Below, in pieces: positions 15,111 through 25,916 of a stretch of 64,000 nt of DNA. The translations under genes and the position numbers were made by a program. The notes below the pieces were generated by a model. That model ran no database searches and was not told the origin of the DNA. It saw only the letters and a list, made by a program, of their open reading frames with translations. How positions within the stretch are numbered: position 1 is the stretch's first letter; every line of letters starts with the position of its first letter. Source of the stretch: Chamaecrista fasciculata (taxonomy: Eukaryota > Streptophyta > Magnoliopsida > Fabales > Fabaceae); the NCBI GenBank assembly GCA_003254925.1, contig QANZ01022093.1, forward strand, positions 1 through 64,000, read 5' to 3'.

Positions 15111-15123
15111 GAAGTTTCTCGAA
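15111..15123 (-). promoter_or_regulatory. Heat-shock element upstream of galactinol synthase
   Basis: GAAGTTTCTCGAA has three perfect alternating units (GAA-nn-TTC-nn-GAA), the minimum strong binding site of a heat-shock factor trimer. It lies about 130 bases upstream of the TATA box. Arabidopsis GolS1 is a known HSF target, so a functional role is plausible. Confidence 0.6.
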
Positions 15124-15512
15124 AAGGACACATTTGGGAATACTTGCATGGAACACACTAGAACAGCCTATAACAATATTATACTAAGTTACTAACATTT
15201 CCCTGAGGTACTGATCCCCTGATTCACCTCTCCCGTGCGTCTTTTGCTACCAACACACTCATCATATTTTTCTTATTCATGGTCTTAACTAAAATTTTTG
15301 TTAGCAAACTCCACCTTTCCTTGAACATAATCTAATGTTGATGTTTGCTTAATCACTTATTTAATTGGAAAAGGCGGATTTTATTAGTTCGAAATTAGAA
15401 TACGAGTGTGAGCGTAGATGGTTATAGAAGAATGGAGTGGGCCGTGGAGACATGTGTTGGATTCTAAAAGGTTCCACAATTTCTTTTTTTCCTTTTTCAT
15501 TATATATATATA

Positions 15513-15542
15513 CTAGTATGAGACCCGTGCGTTCGCACGGGT
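15513..15542 (-). mobile_element. Helitron 3' terminus
   Basis: On the minus strand a hairpin with eight-pair stem ACCCGTGCG/CGCACGGGT (15523-15542) is followed 7 bases later by CTAG and then T, the classic Helitron 3' end (hairpin plus CTRR, insertion between A and T). The body would extend rightward from here. I did not find a matching 5' TC end, so the length is unknown. Confidence 0.65.
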
Positions 15543-16768
15543 TTTTTCCTTATAATTTATATAATTGGGAATATCCTTCACACACCTTGCCAATTGAGTT
15601 CATCCATCAAATGTTGTGCTTTCTGCCTTCGTCTATACAGATTGGAAAAAAAGACAAATCCAAAATGTCATCTAAGTGACGGAAATGATATTATATATAA
15701 AGGAATCACTAATATATTTAGCATCGGCAGCCACCAGTTGGTTATTAGCAGTTGCAGCTATGGATTGATCTCATCAGGAAAATTCACTTGAATTATATAC
15801 ATCATCTAATCAAGATGTAGAAAGTATGCATTACCAAGCAAATCAGGATCAAGATGTGCTTATGCTTACTTCCAAGATAGTACAGTCACATTTACAAAAA
15901 AGTTTATATAAATTTTTCACTTATTCAATTGATTTATTTTCATTTGTCACTTTGGGAGCCAAACCATCAACAACCATTGCAGCACCTTCATCAGTAATTC
16001 CTTTGAAAACATCATCAGGTACCTACTAAACCAAATGAGCACATCAAATAGATCTAGCAAAGCAAGGGTAATGATTCAATAAGTAAAGATTAAAAAGATC
16101 ATGACTCCATGAGATTTAAATGATGGTTCCTGCAGCATAAAAATACAATTAATACTGAACAGAATGCTTTTTAATCTTTACATACAATTAATCCTACAAT
16201 TTCCAATTAATACTGAACAGCTAAAATCTCATAAATAAAATACAATTAAAATGATAAAAGAATGCTTCACAATCAAATATTACCCACAGATTCTGGTCAA
16301 AATAAAAAAAAATTAATACCCACGGACCAATTCATATATTTGATAGCATAATAACAAATTTATCAAATACTGAACAGATTATACACCCACAGTTTCTATA
16401 ATAGAACAACACCTTCTATGACAAATCATTATTACATAGTTATTACTAACCTTTGATTGTGCAAAAAGGATTTTGCTTTTATTACTAACCTTCTATGGCA
16501 AATCATTATTATTACATAGTTATTACTATCCAAGTTCAGAACAATATAGAAAACCATGCACATACCATTTTGAATATTACTTTTGCTCAGTTTTACTAAA
16601 ATTAGCTGCCCTCTAACTGGATACTTTAATTGAAAAACATAGTATTCCAGGTCACAAAGCTATATCCCAAAAATATTTGACAACCTAATTTACTTAATTT
16701 GTTAATGAAACACCAGTTTTTAGCATCTATATTATGTACTCTTTAAATGAAAAAATGTAATTCTCAAG

Positions 16769-17301
16769 ACTTATCGGTCNATTTTGGTTCTAAATGTTTA
16801 TTTTGATTCATTAAGTTTTAAAATATTTATATTGGTCCTAAATGTTTGCAAAATGTTTCATTTTAGTCTCAAACTATTGAATATGACTTGTTTCAAGTTT
16901 AAACATGACGAGTTTAAAGCTATGTATTGTTCTCAAAGAGTACTTTCTCTATCTAGTTGGGACCGTCAGCAAATGAAATCAATTCGGTCATGAAAGTAGA
17001 CAGATCATTTCATAGTCAAACAAGCAAAATTGATCGTATCTCTCTTATTTCAAATTCAAATGTGACGAATTTAGAACTACGAATTCCTCTTAATTAACAA
17101 GTCTTTTGAACTTTAAATAAGAGAAGAGAAAAATATGACCAAATTCAATAATTTGGGACCAAAATGAAATATTTTACTGACATTAAGGGCCAAAATGAAT
17201 CATTTTGCCAACATTTAGAAACCAAATTTGAATATTTTAAAACATAATGGACCAAAATGAACATTAAAACATACATTTAGAACTAAAATGATCCTTTGGC
17301 C
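16769..17301. mobile_element. MITE family B, copy 2
   Basis: About 530 bp, with the same internal order as copies 1 and 3: TTTTGGTTCTAAATG at the left, the shared TATTGAATATGACTTGTTTCAAG core, and inverse motifs at the right ending in CTTTGGCC. The left end is degraded and I found no target duplication, so this copy is older or rearranged. Confidence 0.75.
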
Positions 17302-17832
17302 TTTTTCTATATCTTGATGAAGTAATAGCTGTGCACTAATGAAACTATCAAAGACAGTGCGAGCCTGGGTGGGAGGCTATACTAGCACGCTTGCATCCTC
17401 GAATTTCAGTCTTAAATATGGGCCAAGCCCGTGATAGCCTGGCGTTATGGGGCTTGACCCGTTAAGGCTACATGAGGCTTTGGTCCAATACACTTTCTTG
17501 GGTCAAATGTTGCCGTTATGACTTATGCGTCAATACAAAGGTAAATTAAAATTGTATTGGGATGAAAAATTCGAACAAAATCTTGTTAATTATCGTTGAT
17601 AATGTCTTTATTGGGTGGCAAATTTTGTTATAGCGGTATGGGAGGAAGAGGTGTGTTAATTAGTATGCTCGATAGTATAGTTGGAAGTCTAGCTCCAAAT
17701 TAAAGTTGGAAGTTGAATGAGGTTGATATATCGATGATAGTGGCAGAAAGCTCCATTTTGAGTGCAACACCAGCAAACCACTCATTCACATTATCTTCAT
17801 TATGCCAACCTTTACGTTTNTTTGTAAATTAG

Positions 17833-18244
17833 GTGGTCTAAAATTGCAGAGCAGTTGCCAGGAAGAACAGACAATGAGATTAAAAACTATTGGAGAACAA
17901 GAGTGATAAAGCAGGCTAAGCAGCTCAAGTGTGACGTCAACAGCAAACAATTCAGAGACGCCATGCATTACGTGTGGATGCCCCGCCTCATGGAGCGGAT
18001 TCGGGTCTCACCCGAATACCACCCGACCCACCAAGCCTGTTCGCCCAGCACTTCGGAGCTCCAGGTGACTTCAAATTCGGACCTCAGCGAATCTTCAGGT
18101 GATCCAATAGGAAACGGGTCGGTTACCCAAATGTTAGGGATGGGAAATATCCAAAGCGCTGGTGGGGACTGCGCATCACTGGAGAATCTATGGAACGATG
18201 AGAATATGTGGTTTTTACGACTACAACTTTGCGATAACATCTAA
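17833..18244 (+). pseudogene. Orphan third exon of a subgroup-20 R2R3-MYB gene
   Basis: An intact splice acceptor (AG at 17831-17832) leads into [20 protein letters not shown], the end of the R3 repeat, then [21 protein letters not shown] and a divergent acidic tail ending [19 protein letters not shown] and stop. The whole exon is open. It matches exon 3 of the complete MYB gene at 22434-23407 closely over the first 57 residues and loosely after that. I find no exons 1 or 2 (R2 and most of R3) between here and galactinol synthase. It is therefore most likely a truncated tandem duplicate; transcription from an upstream promoter cannot be excluded. Confidence 0.75.
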
Positions 18245-18513
18245 ATATAATCGCTCTTTTAGTTCGGTGACTTGAATACTGAAAATGTAATGCCATCACA
18301 CAGATACATAGATCGTAGAAGAGGGAAAGGATTTATGAGATTTCTTAGTAATGTTGATAAAAATAAGTGCAAAGACTCTGCCTTTTCCAAATTTTAAACT
18401 GTGAAACAACTTATATAGAATATCTTGAGGTAAAAAAAGGATAAATGGTGGAGAGATGAAATGTCCTAATTCCTAACACTTTGCCTCTCCATCATTCCAT
18501 TTAATTTTTTTTT

Positions 18514-18946
18514 GGGTAAATTACATTTTCGTATCCTGTGGTTTGACTCTATTTCACTTTGGTACCTTGTGGTTTGAAACTTGACACTTTGGTACCCTGT
18601 GGTATTCTCCATTAGCACTTTGGTACCCTTTGGAGCTATTTTGTAATTTTAACCATAACAAATTTTGCAAAAATTACATATTGACCCCAAAAAATTTTCA
18701 AAAAATTACAAATAGGTCCATGGATACATATTATATAGGGACTAAAATGAAAAATTTAAAATTTTTTTGGGGTCAATATGTAATTTTTGTAAAATTTATT
18801 ATGGTTAAAATTACAAAATAGCTCCAAAGGGTACCAAAGTGTNNNNNNNNNNNNNNNNNNNNNNNNNNNNNNNNNNNNNNNNNNNNNNNNNNNNNNNNNN
18901 NNNNNNNNNNNNNNNNNNNNNNNNNNNNNNNNNNNNNNNNNNNNNN
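18514..18946. mobile_element. MITE family A, copy 2, cut by an assembly gap
   Basis: Begins GGGTAAATTACATTTT and follows the 59692 copy with only a few differences, so the two are recent relatives. The readable part stops at 18842. A run of 104 unknown bases (18843-18946) then takes the place of the last arm, which is 101 bases in the complete copy. The left flank is a T run, so the target duplication cannot be judged. Confidence 0.85.
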
Positions 18947-19383
18947 AAAAACACGATGATTAATTTATTAATTTATTAAACTAATAAAAATTAAAATTGA
19001 TCAAACTATTAAATTTGAATATTGATAAAATCTATCAATTTTGATTAATTAGTTAATAAAAATAAAACACTTGTTTTTAAAAACACGTGTTTTTTTTTAT
19101 TAATTTATCAATTTTCATTATCATCTATTTAAAGAAAAATTTAAATTATCAAAAAAAAAAGAAAAATTTAAATTGAATATTTTGAAAAATAAAAAACTCA
19201 AAGAAGATTAATTTTTTTTTTTAAATAAACATTTCTTTTGTTGGGTAAAAAGTAAAAAGATTTTACTCTAATAGTTTTTTTTATTTATTTACTCAATCAA
19301 AAAAATAGGTTGACATAGTGAGGGTTAAAAAAAGGACGGCGTGTATTTTGGTGGAAGTATTCTCGATTGCGCTCTCCTCTCTG

Positions 19384-19411
19384 AAACCCTAAAATGTTTA
19401 CTCCCTATAAA
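19384..19411 (+). promoter_or_regulatory. Telo-box and TATA box of the snoRNA cluster
   Basis: AAACCCTAA (19384-19392) followed by TATAAA (19406-19411). Telo-boxes are characteristic of promoters of plant ribosomal protein and polycistronic snoRNA genes. About 130 bases downstream the first snoRNA begins. A 30-codon frame at 19394 lies between and is probably just leader sequence. Confidence 0.55.
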
Positions 19412-19538
19412 TTCAGAGCATGGGGTCGATTTCCTGGTGTAGCCGCCTATGTCGCCTTGGCCTCCATGGTCCTTAGGTTCTCGTGAGTTTCTGATCTGCT
19501 TTAATTTTGTTTAACGCTTTCTTCTTTTATTTTGATTT

Positions 19539-19659
19539 TGGAAGAGATCACAGTGATGACTCCATAAATTCAAGCTCAACAGACCGGAATGCAGGGTTTT
19601 CTCTATCAAGGGATTACTTTGCGTGTCGATAACCCCGCTGAACTGAGTGATCTCTTCCA
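19539..19659 (+). ncRNA. Box C/D snoRNA 1
   Basis: A perfect 13-bp terminal stem (19539-19551 with 19647-19659) brackets box C AGTGATGA (19552-19559) and box D CTGA (19643-19646), each directly abutting the stem. This is the defining kink-turn geometry of box C/D snoRNAs. The mature RNA would be about 105 nt. The bases just before box D (GTCGATAACCCCG) would be the guide; I cannot assign the rRNA target by eye. A second CTGA lies immediately before box D. Confidence 0.8.
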
Positions 19660-19729
19660 TTATTTTTTCAATTTCTTCGATTTTCTTTTTTCTCCGTTTA
19701 ATCTTTAATCAATCTACTGTTTCGATGTT

Positions 19730-19851
19730 GGGGAAAGATTATTCACAATGATGATACAAAAGCTCCCTCTTCTGATATTTCAAGTTGAGGAAGATTGCTG
19801 GCAGAATCGAACCTTAATCTCCATAGCCACCACTGAGTGATCTCTTTCCCC
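19730..19851 (+). ncRNA. Box C/D snoRNA 2
   Basis: Box C ATGATGA (19748-19754), D' CTGA (19772-19775), a C'-like TTGAGGA (about 19784-19790) and box D CTGA (19833-19836). The ends pair as GGGGAAAGA (19730-19738) with TCTTTCCCC (19843-19851), plus an inner CAC/GTG next to the boxes. Candidate guides are AAAGCTCCCTCTT before D' and CTCCATAGCCAC before box D; targets are not assigned. Confidence 0.75.
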
Positions 19852-19985
19852 CTCTAAATCGTCTTTGATCGTAACACTCACCTCGCACACACTCGCACTG
19901 TTACCTGTTTAAACTGTTCGTTTCATTGACTATAATTTCTAGGGCTCTTTAATTGAATTCATGCCCCTAGATTAGATTATACGGG

Positions 19986-20069
19986 AGAGGTCAGTGATGA
20001 ATTAAAATTGCCTACATTGGCTGATGATCTAGTTTTAGATTATGATGTCTCCAATAGTCTGAGGCCTCT
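19986..20069 (+). ncRNA. Box C/D snoRNA 3
   Basis: 84 nt. Terminal stem AGAGGTC (19986-19992) pairs with GGCCTCT (20063-20069), with one G-U pair. Box C AGTGATGA (19993-20000), D' CTGA (20021-20024), C' TATGATG (20041-20047) and box D CTGA (20059-20062) are all in the expected order and spacing. The candidate D' guide is TTGCCTACATTGG and the D guide GTCTCCAATAGT. Confidence 0.8.
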
Positions 20070-22433
20070 TAAGCTGTTTAGTCTTATTTTCTTTCTAAAG
20101 AAATTACTGAGAATTGGAATATCTATTCTATTTTATCACTGGAGGAACTTTCATTTAGATAGGATCATTCAAGAATTTGTGTTTATACACTTCCTGATCT
20201 ATTTAATCAGACGCTTAATTTATTATAAGATTTGGTGTAGAAATAACGGTTTTGCTATGCTAGAATTGCTAAATAATGTAGAGTTATTATTGTTTGGCAG
20301 GGTGATATATTCAGGCGGCTAGATCCCCACCATTATTAACGTTTTACGCTTAATGTAATGATGGTGGCATAAACAATGAATAAGCACATACATGATAACC
20401 GTGATTGTTTAATAAAAATAGTTTTGGATTGAAACATTAGTATGAAAATAATTTCACCTAATCTTCTAAAAGCAATCAATGGCAGACGGAACTGGTAGGG
20501 TAAAATATATTACATGGCCAATCTGGATATTCTGAATTTGAATTCTCTGCATTTTTCTGTAATTGTGATACAGAGAAATGAGATTGAAAAAATGAAATGC
20601 AAAATTTTATTAAAATTCATAGATTAGTGTAATAATATTGTCCCTTAAAATTGCAAAAATGTACAGATATACTGAGAAACAAAATTCAAGGATTCAATTC
20701 CATTACAGGGTATATAGACAGAAGACAGTAGACTTAACATCACAATCCGGCCAATCGGAGAGTGGTATGGTCGCCGGATTGTAATCCTGCTTTGCGCTTT
20801 TGGTAGTATTTATATTTGTTAGAAAATATATCATCCACCACAAATGGTAGAAGATATTGACAAGTAGTAAACCATATTAGAATAACAGTACACTTAGACC
20901 CCCATAAAGCAGTCTCAGCAGATTTATTACTAAAAACAGGAAAACCTATTTTTGTATTTGGATCGATCACACAGTTGATTCCTGAAGGTTTAGGGTGCTA
21001 ATCAGCTTTATATGTCTAGTCCACAAATTAATTAGGGGTATATATTTAAGATCAATATGAAACTTTTGAAACATCTAGAACCAAAATGGGGGTATAAATT
21101 TAGGGCTATTTGGGCAATTGGCCTAATAGAGTTGTTGATTTTTGGGTATTTGGGTGAATTTCTATTCCGAGGGGGTTGTTTCATTTCACAATAGTGAATT
21201 TAAGATCAATATGTGTATGAAGGATCAAGGAAGGTCAAAGTCATTACTCATAGTCATCTTTGTTCCCTTTGCTTCTGATATTGACTAAGTGGGAAGTCAA
21301 AATGATATGGTTAGCGAGAATTTAGAGGTAATGTAGTTTTTCTAATTTTTTTTTTGGTAGATGTAGTTTTTCTATTTGTTCCGAAGTAAAAGAAGAGCCC
21401 ACTCTTTTAACCAAAAAAGGAAACAGAAGAAGAGGCCACAAATCCACAATATTGTTTCTTCTGTATTTTGTCACTGCCATAATGCAAAGCTACTTTCATT
21501 TGGCAAAGAGATTATTAAAGATGAGCACAGCATGAGCATTTGATCGCTTTGTAAATAACATCGCTTCTTTACTCATTCTTTGCGTGTGGGAGAGGGACTA
21601 TTTGGCCAGGAATGCTGCTTCAAAGGATGTATTCCACCAAACGTCAAATTGACTCAGATGGAGGATCAAAAATAGTTTACCAAGTGACGCATGGATGGTT
21701 TCTTACTTGCTTTACAGGTAGTCGTATAAATGTAAAAGATAATAAAATTCGCATCCCTGGATGCTAAATTCATACTTGAGTATAACAGAGGGTGAAACAG
21801 AACCGAACAAAGTAAAGACTACAGAGGAAGGCCCCTATATAAGCAGAATCTGTTCTGTTTCATCAAAGTTTAACAAACGCATTACAAAGAATCGTTTGGC
21901 TTTTGAGTTTTGATACCCCATGGTTGACTGAATGCTGTAACAAATAGCAAGCCTACTATTTGACTTTCCATAACCTTTAAATTTTAATTTTACAATTGCT
22001 TTGTGTTCTACACGCGTCTGACGAGTCACAAGGTCAACTCACAACAGCAAAGTCAAAACCCAAAATACCAAAACGCGCGAGTAAATTAATATTGTTTGAT
22101 TCATTCGTAACTACTATTTCGGCAGCCCACTCGTCACTAGAGCTTACCTTTTGGTTTTGAAAATAGGCATAATTCTATCTGAGGTCCCACAACGTTGATT
22201 ATATGCATTCTGTAGACTAAAAAATGACGATTAGTTTTGCCAAACAATATAAAGAATAACTAAGGTGTTACAATTCGATTAATTCAAATATTTAAATACT
22301 AAGTACAGTTAGTCCAAAATCCAATATCAGCACATGTTTGTTATCTATATAATATCCTGGTGTAGTAATGTAGCAGTATGCAGAGCGAAAATTCATTAGG
22401 AAAAGTAGCTAGGGTACGTGAGTGATTGGTAAT
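20070..22433. other. Intergenic: snoRNA 3' flank and MYB promoter
   Basis: I see no coding gene. The last 300 bases are the probable promoter and leader of the MYB gene. A 9-bp inverted repeat with a 23-base loop lies at 20742-20782; its meaning is unknown. Confidence 0.45.
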
Positions 22434-23407
22434 ATGGAGAATAAGGTTGTTGGTGAAATGAGAAGTTTATCAGAGGAATGGTCATCAACGTTAACGATGG
22501 TTGGAAATGAAGAAGAAACAGAAACTACAAAGAAAGGTGCATGGACAGAGGAAGAGGATTCTATTCTGGTCAACTACGTTACCCTTCACGGCGAAGGTAA
22601 CTGGAACTCCATCGCTCGTTGCTCAGGCAAGCAAGCTATATATATAGTTATATGTATATATCAAGCATTGATCATTTCTTAAGTTGTTAAGTAATCAATG
22701 AATTAATTGAAGTCAAATTGAATGGTGGGACAGGACTAAAGCGAACCGGAAAAAGCTGCAGGCTAAGATGGTTAAACTACTTGCGTCCAAATGTTCGGCG
22801 TGGTAACATCACCCTCCAAGAACAGCTCTTGATCCTCGACCTCCATTTTCGCTGGGGCAATCGGTATATAACTATATATATAATGATGATGATTAGATGC
22901 ATGAGATTAAGATCAGATAATGATTGATTGATTGATTGATTGATTGAGTGAAGGTGGTCAAAAATAGCGCAAGAGTTGCCGGGGAGAACAGACAATGAGA
23001 TAAAAAACTATTGGAGGACGAGGGTAGTGAAACAGGCTAAGCAACTGAAATGCGATGTGAATAGCAAACAATTCAGAGACGCCTTGCGTTTCGAATGGAT
23101 GCCTCGCTTGATGGAGCGGATCCAGGCCCAAGCCCAAGCCCAAGCCCAAGCCCACTACTCTCCCTCTTACTCTGCACCACCACTACTAGCTGATGACGTC
23201 GTCGTTCACCCTCAACCTCCTTCTCTATCTCACTCTTGTACTACTGTCTCTTACAATGGTGATTCTACTTTTACACACATACCACAAGTTCAATCTTTGG
23301 GGACACAACAAGCCTTTGATTCTACCACTGCTTTGCCTGTTCAAGATTTGTGGACACATGAAAATATATGCTTCTTGCAACAACAACTGCTCTCTGATGA
23401 TCTTTAA
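22434..23407 (+). CDS. MYB2: R2R3-MYB transcription factor, subgroup 20 (MYB2-like)
   Basis: Nuclear DNA-binding regulator; the subgroup includes Arabidopsis MYB2, MYB62, MYB108, MYB112 and MYB116, active in ABA, phosphate and senescence responses. Exons: 22434-22626, 22734-22863, 22954-23407; 258 residues. R2 begins [17 protein letters not shown] and runs into [20 protein letters not shown]3 holds [17 protein letters not shown] and [20 protein letters not shown]. Regularly spaced Trp residues are present, and Leu (LILDLH) replaces the first R3 Trp as is usual. Downstream are [21 protein letters not shown], a (QA)5 run from a 6-bp repeat, and a Trp-containing acidic C-terminal motif ([11 protein letters not shown]). 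The two introns are at the classic R2R3 sites; intron 1 starts with GC, not GT. A MITE begins 9 bases after the stop. The gene order suggests the orthologue of At2g47190 (MYB2). Confidence 0.93.
23124..23153 (+). repeat. Six-base repeat GCCCAA within MYB exon 3
   Basis: About five copies in frame encode an alternating Gln-Ala run right after the conserved WMPRLMERI motif. The orphan MYB exon at 17833 lacks it, so it expanded after the duplication or was lost there. Confidence 0.8.
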
Positions 23408-23415
23408 TTAATGTA

Positions 23416-23953
23416 ATTTAAAGGGTCATTTTGGTCCTAAATGTATGCTCTAATGTTCATTTTGGTTCACTATATTTTAAAATGTTCAAATTAGTCCTTA
23501 ATGTTATCAAAATGATTCATTTTGGTCCTAGACTATTGAATATGACTTGTTTCAAGTTTAAACCTGACAAGTTTAGAGCTACGTATTGTTCTCGAAGAGG
23601 ACTTTCTCTATCCAATTGAGGCCGTTAGCAAACGAGGACAAATAGGTCTTAAAAGTAGACCGCTCGTTTCATGGTCAAACAAACAAAATTGATCATATCT
23701 CTCCCGTTTCAAATTCGAATGTGACGAATTCAGAGCCACGAGTTCCTCTTAACAAGTCCTTTGAACTTAAAATGAGAAACGAGAGAAATATGACCAAATT
23801 CAATAACTTGTGACCAAAATGAAACATTTTACCAATATTTAGGACCAAAATGAAACATTTTGTCAACATTTAGGACCAATTTGAACATTTTGAAACATAA
23901 TGAACCAAAATGAACATTAGAGCATAATTTAGGACCAAAATGACCTTTTAACC
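23416..23953. mobile_element. MITE family B, copy 3, at the MYB stop codon
   Basis: 538 bp with inverted ends around GGTCATTTTGGTCCTAAAT. Perfect 9-bp direct repeats ATTAATGTA flank it at 23407-23415 and 23954-23962. The first base of the left repeat is the last base of the MYB stop codon. The 3' UTR and polyadenylation signal of the MYB transcript must therefore lie inside the element or beyond it. Confidence 0.88.
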
Positions 23954-23962
23954 ATTAATGTA

Positions 23963-25595
23963 TGTAGCAACTGATATGTTGAATATATTGTGACGGACTG
24001 ATTTGGAATAAGAGATCACAGACAAATTAAACAGTTAGCCATATTTGTTAAATTTTCATGAGATGTTATTAATGGCGCATGTGTGTTAGTTTCTGTTATA
24101 TGATTTTAATCGTGTTGACTCCTGCATTGTTGCTACTTATTAAAATGGTGTAATAAAAAGCAGGCCGGATTAAGAAGAAAATGAAAAGGCTAGTGATCGA
24201 GGTGGGAGCAGTATAATATTAATATTAATAGGGTTTAAATTAATTCAACATTTCAACGGCGTTCTAGAAGTAATAAGGCAAGGCACTAGAATGTATGAAT
24301 TACTATAATTACAAGAGGGAGCCGCAAGCTTTGAAACCATGGATGAAAGGCAACACTTTTGATTTTTGAATCTTGGTCAAATAGTTTCCTCTTCCATGGA
24401 GCCCACCCATGAAGCCAATTAAAGAATGCATACTTCTTGATTGGAAAAGAAATGGAGGAAACCTTGGTGACCATAGTCGAATTGGTAGGGAGACGGGTTG
24501 AAAAATGTCCAAGGAGTGGCTTTGTTTTGTATGCTACATTTGGACTTTTGGGTTTCGAGAAGACTTGAATCAACTCTGATTTGGAAGATTACAACGACGC
24601 CCCAAAACCTCACCACTCACTTTTGACAGTTCTTTGTTACTTTTATTGCTGACCAATGTTTCAACTTTTGGTTTTGTTACTTTTGGTTTTAGTCCATCAC
24701 TACGTGGATCCAATAAAGACTAGTATTGTAGGCACCAGTCTCAGATCACTGTGTTCCTACTTTACTTTGGAGGTTTAGGAATGGACTTGTGTTACATATT
24801 TTGATGAAAGAAATCATGCTTGCATTGCCATCAACACTAGCTACTCTCAACTTCTGATTTTCAGCTCCCTTCCCTGCCACTGCAACCTAGATATTTATAA
24901 TTGACATATATAGAAAACCATACATTTCTTGGTTTTCAAGTCCTGTAATTCCATCCCTGCGTCCAGACTAAAGGATTCTGTTTCTGATTCAACATTATTT
25001 CTAAATTAAACAGTCACACAGAAATGCTATACTATACAAAAATAAATAAATAAATAAGACATTGTTAATCAAGGAGTTTATTTTTTGGGAGGGTGGGAAA
25101 GTCACTCTACACAAGAATGCCTATGGGCTATTTTAAAATTGTACAAATGGGTTTTATTGAAAAGCCCATTTGTTCGTAAATGGGTTTGTTGATAATGACG
25201 TGATTATTGATTAATTTTAACTGGGCTGCTGGGTCAGAAATATAAAAATATGGATAATTTAATCTTTCTCATTTATTACATTTACTTTTAAGTTCAGTTG
25301 TAAAGAATTCAAACTCTTAGAACATGCAATCCATATGGTCATCTATCTCCATTTCATACAAATAATGGATGAGGATTGAAGAACCAAAGGATTGCGCACC
25401 GATCATACTGATGCTCACCCACAAACAGGTTTTATTATTCTTTCTTCACACATAAACCAAGATGAGGAAAATCAGATGACACCAACTGAAATTTGACAAA
25501 TTACAAATAAGATGCTTTACATCATAGAAAGGTTAAAACTTTAAACATGAAAAGTAAAATATGCATCATAGATATGGAGAAGAGAAGATGGAATT
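23963..25595. other. Intergenic, one weak small frame
   Basis: Mostly AT-rich with no recognised gene. A minus-strand frame at 24474-24286 (62 codons, unusually rich in Trp and Phe, containing FFNWLHGWAPWKRK) has no clear TATA box and no family I know. I list it here and do not call it as a gene. Confidence 0.4.
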
Positions 25596-25823
25596 CTAAG
25601 GCCAAATGGCAGAGTCTGGTAGTTTCCAGGCTTTGGTGTCTCCATTACAAGTCCAGAAGCAATCAAGGTTTTCCACGTCTACGCTCATGCTGCTTCCTGC
25701 AATCCCTTGTTTCTTGGCTTTCATAATGATGCCTCCCAATTCTTGTTTTCTCTCCTCTTTCCACCTCTCATCATTATGACATCCTCTTATGAAGGCTTCC
25801 ACTAACAGCAGAATAGAAGCCAT
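25596..25823 (-). CDS. Small uncharacterised protein, 75 residues
   Basis: I do not recognise the family. The frame begins MASILLLVEAFIRGC, a short apolar N-terminus, then a highly charged stretch (NDERWKEERKQEL), a Gly/Lys middle and a C-terminus with three Trp and two Cys (FWTCNGDTKAWKLPDSAIWP). It has no introns. A TATA box lies about 94 bases upstream of the start, which argues for a real gene. It lies between the MYB2-like gene and SWC4, the place that in Arabidopsis is held by At2g47200, annotated as unknown as far as I recall; equivalence is only inferred from position. Confidence 0.5.
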   Translation of the reverse strand: MASILLLVEAFIRGCHNDERWKEERKQELGGIIMKAKKQGIAGSSMSVDVENLDCFWTCNGDTKAWKLPDSAIWP

Positions 25824-25916
25824 CTCTTAGCAAAAATTACGCTTTCAGCATCTTTCTACAAAAGCTAAGGCAGACAATTAATGTTGATACTGAATATGTT
25901 CTTCCTTTCCTAGCTT

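Larger units (their letters stand above)
15124..17832. other. Gene-free stretch holding a Helitron end and a MITE
   Basis: Apart from the Helitron 3' terminus at 15513 and MITE family B copy 2, I see no gene. 17340-17550 is less AT-rich and may be an old repeat. Single unresolved bases occur at 16780 and 17820. Confidence 0.5.

Noticed and set aside
18630-18821. Open frame of 63 codons, nearly identical to one at 59808-59999
   Set aside because: Both lie inside family A MITEs; the similarity reflects the element, not a protein.
19394-19486. Thirty-codon frame between the TATA box and the first snoRNA
   Set aside because: It overlaps the TATA box and leader, so it cannot be fully transcribed from that promoter. 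A host-gene exon remains possible but is unsupported.
20742-20782. Nine-base inverted repeat ACAATCCGG/CCGGATTGT with 23-base loop
   Set aside because: Considered as a microRNA or H/ACA RNA. The stem is too short for the first, and no H box or ACA box is placed correctly for the second.
24286-24573. Minus-strand frame rich in Trp and Phe
   Set aside because: It lacks a TATA box and a known family; the only ATG is internal. It was left as a remark.
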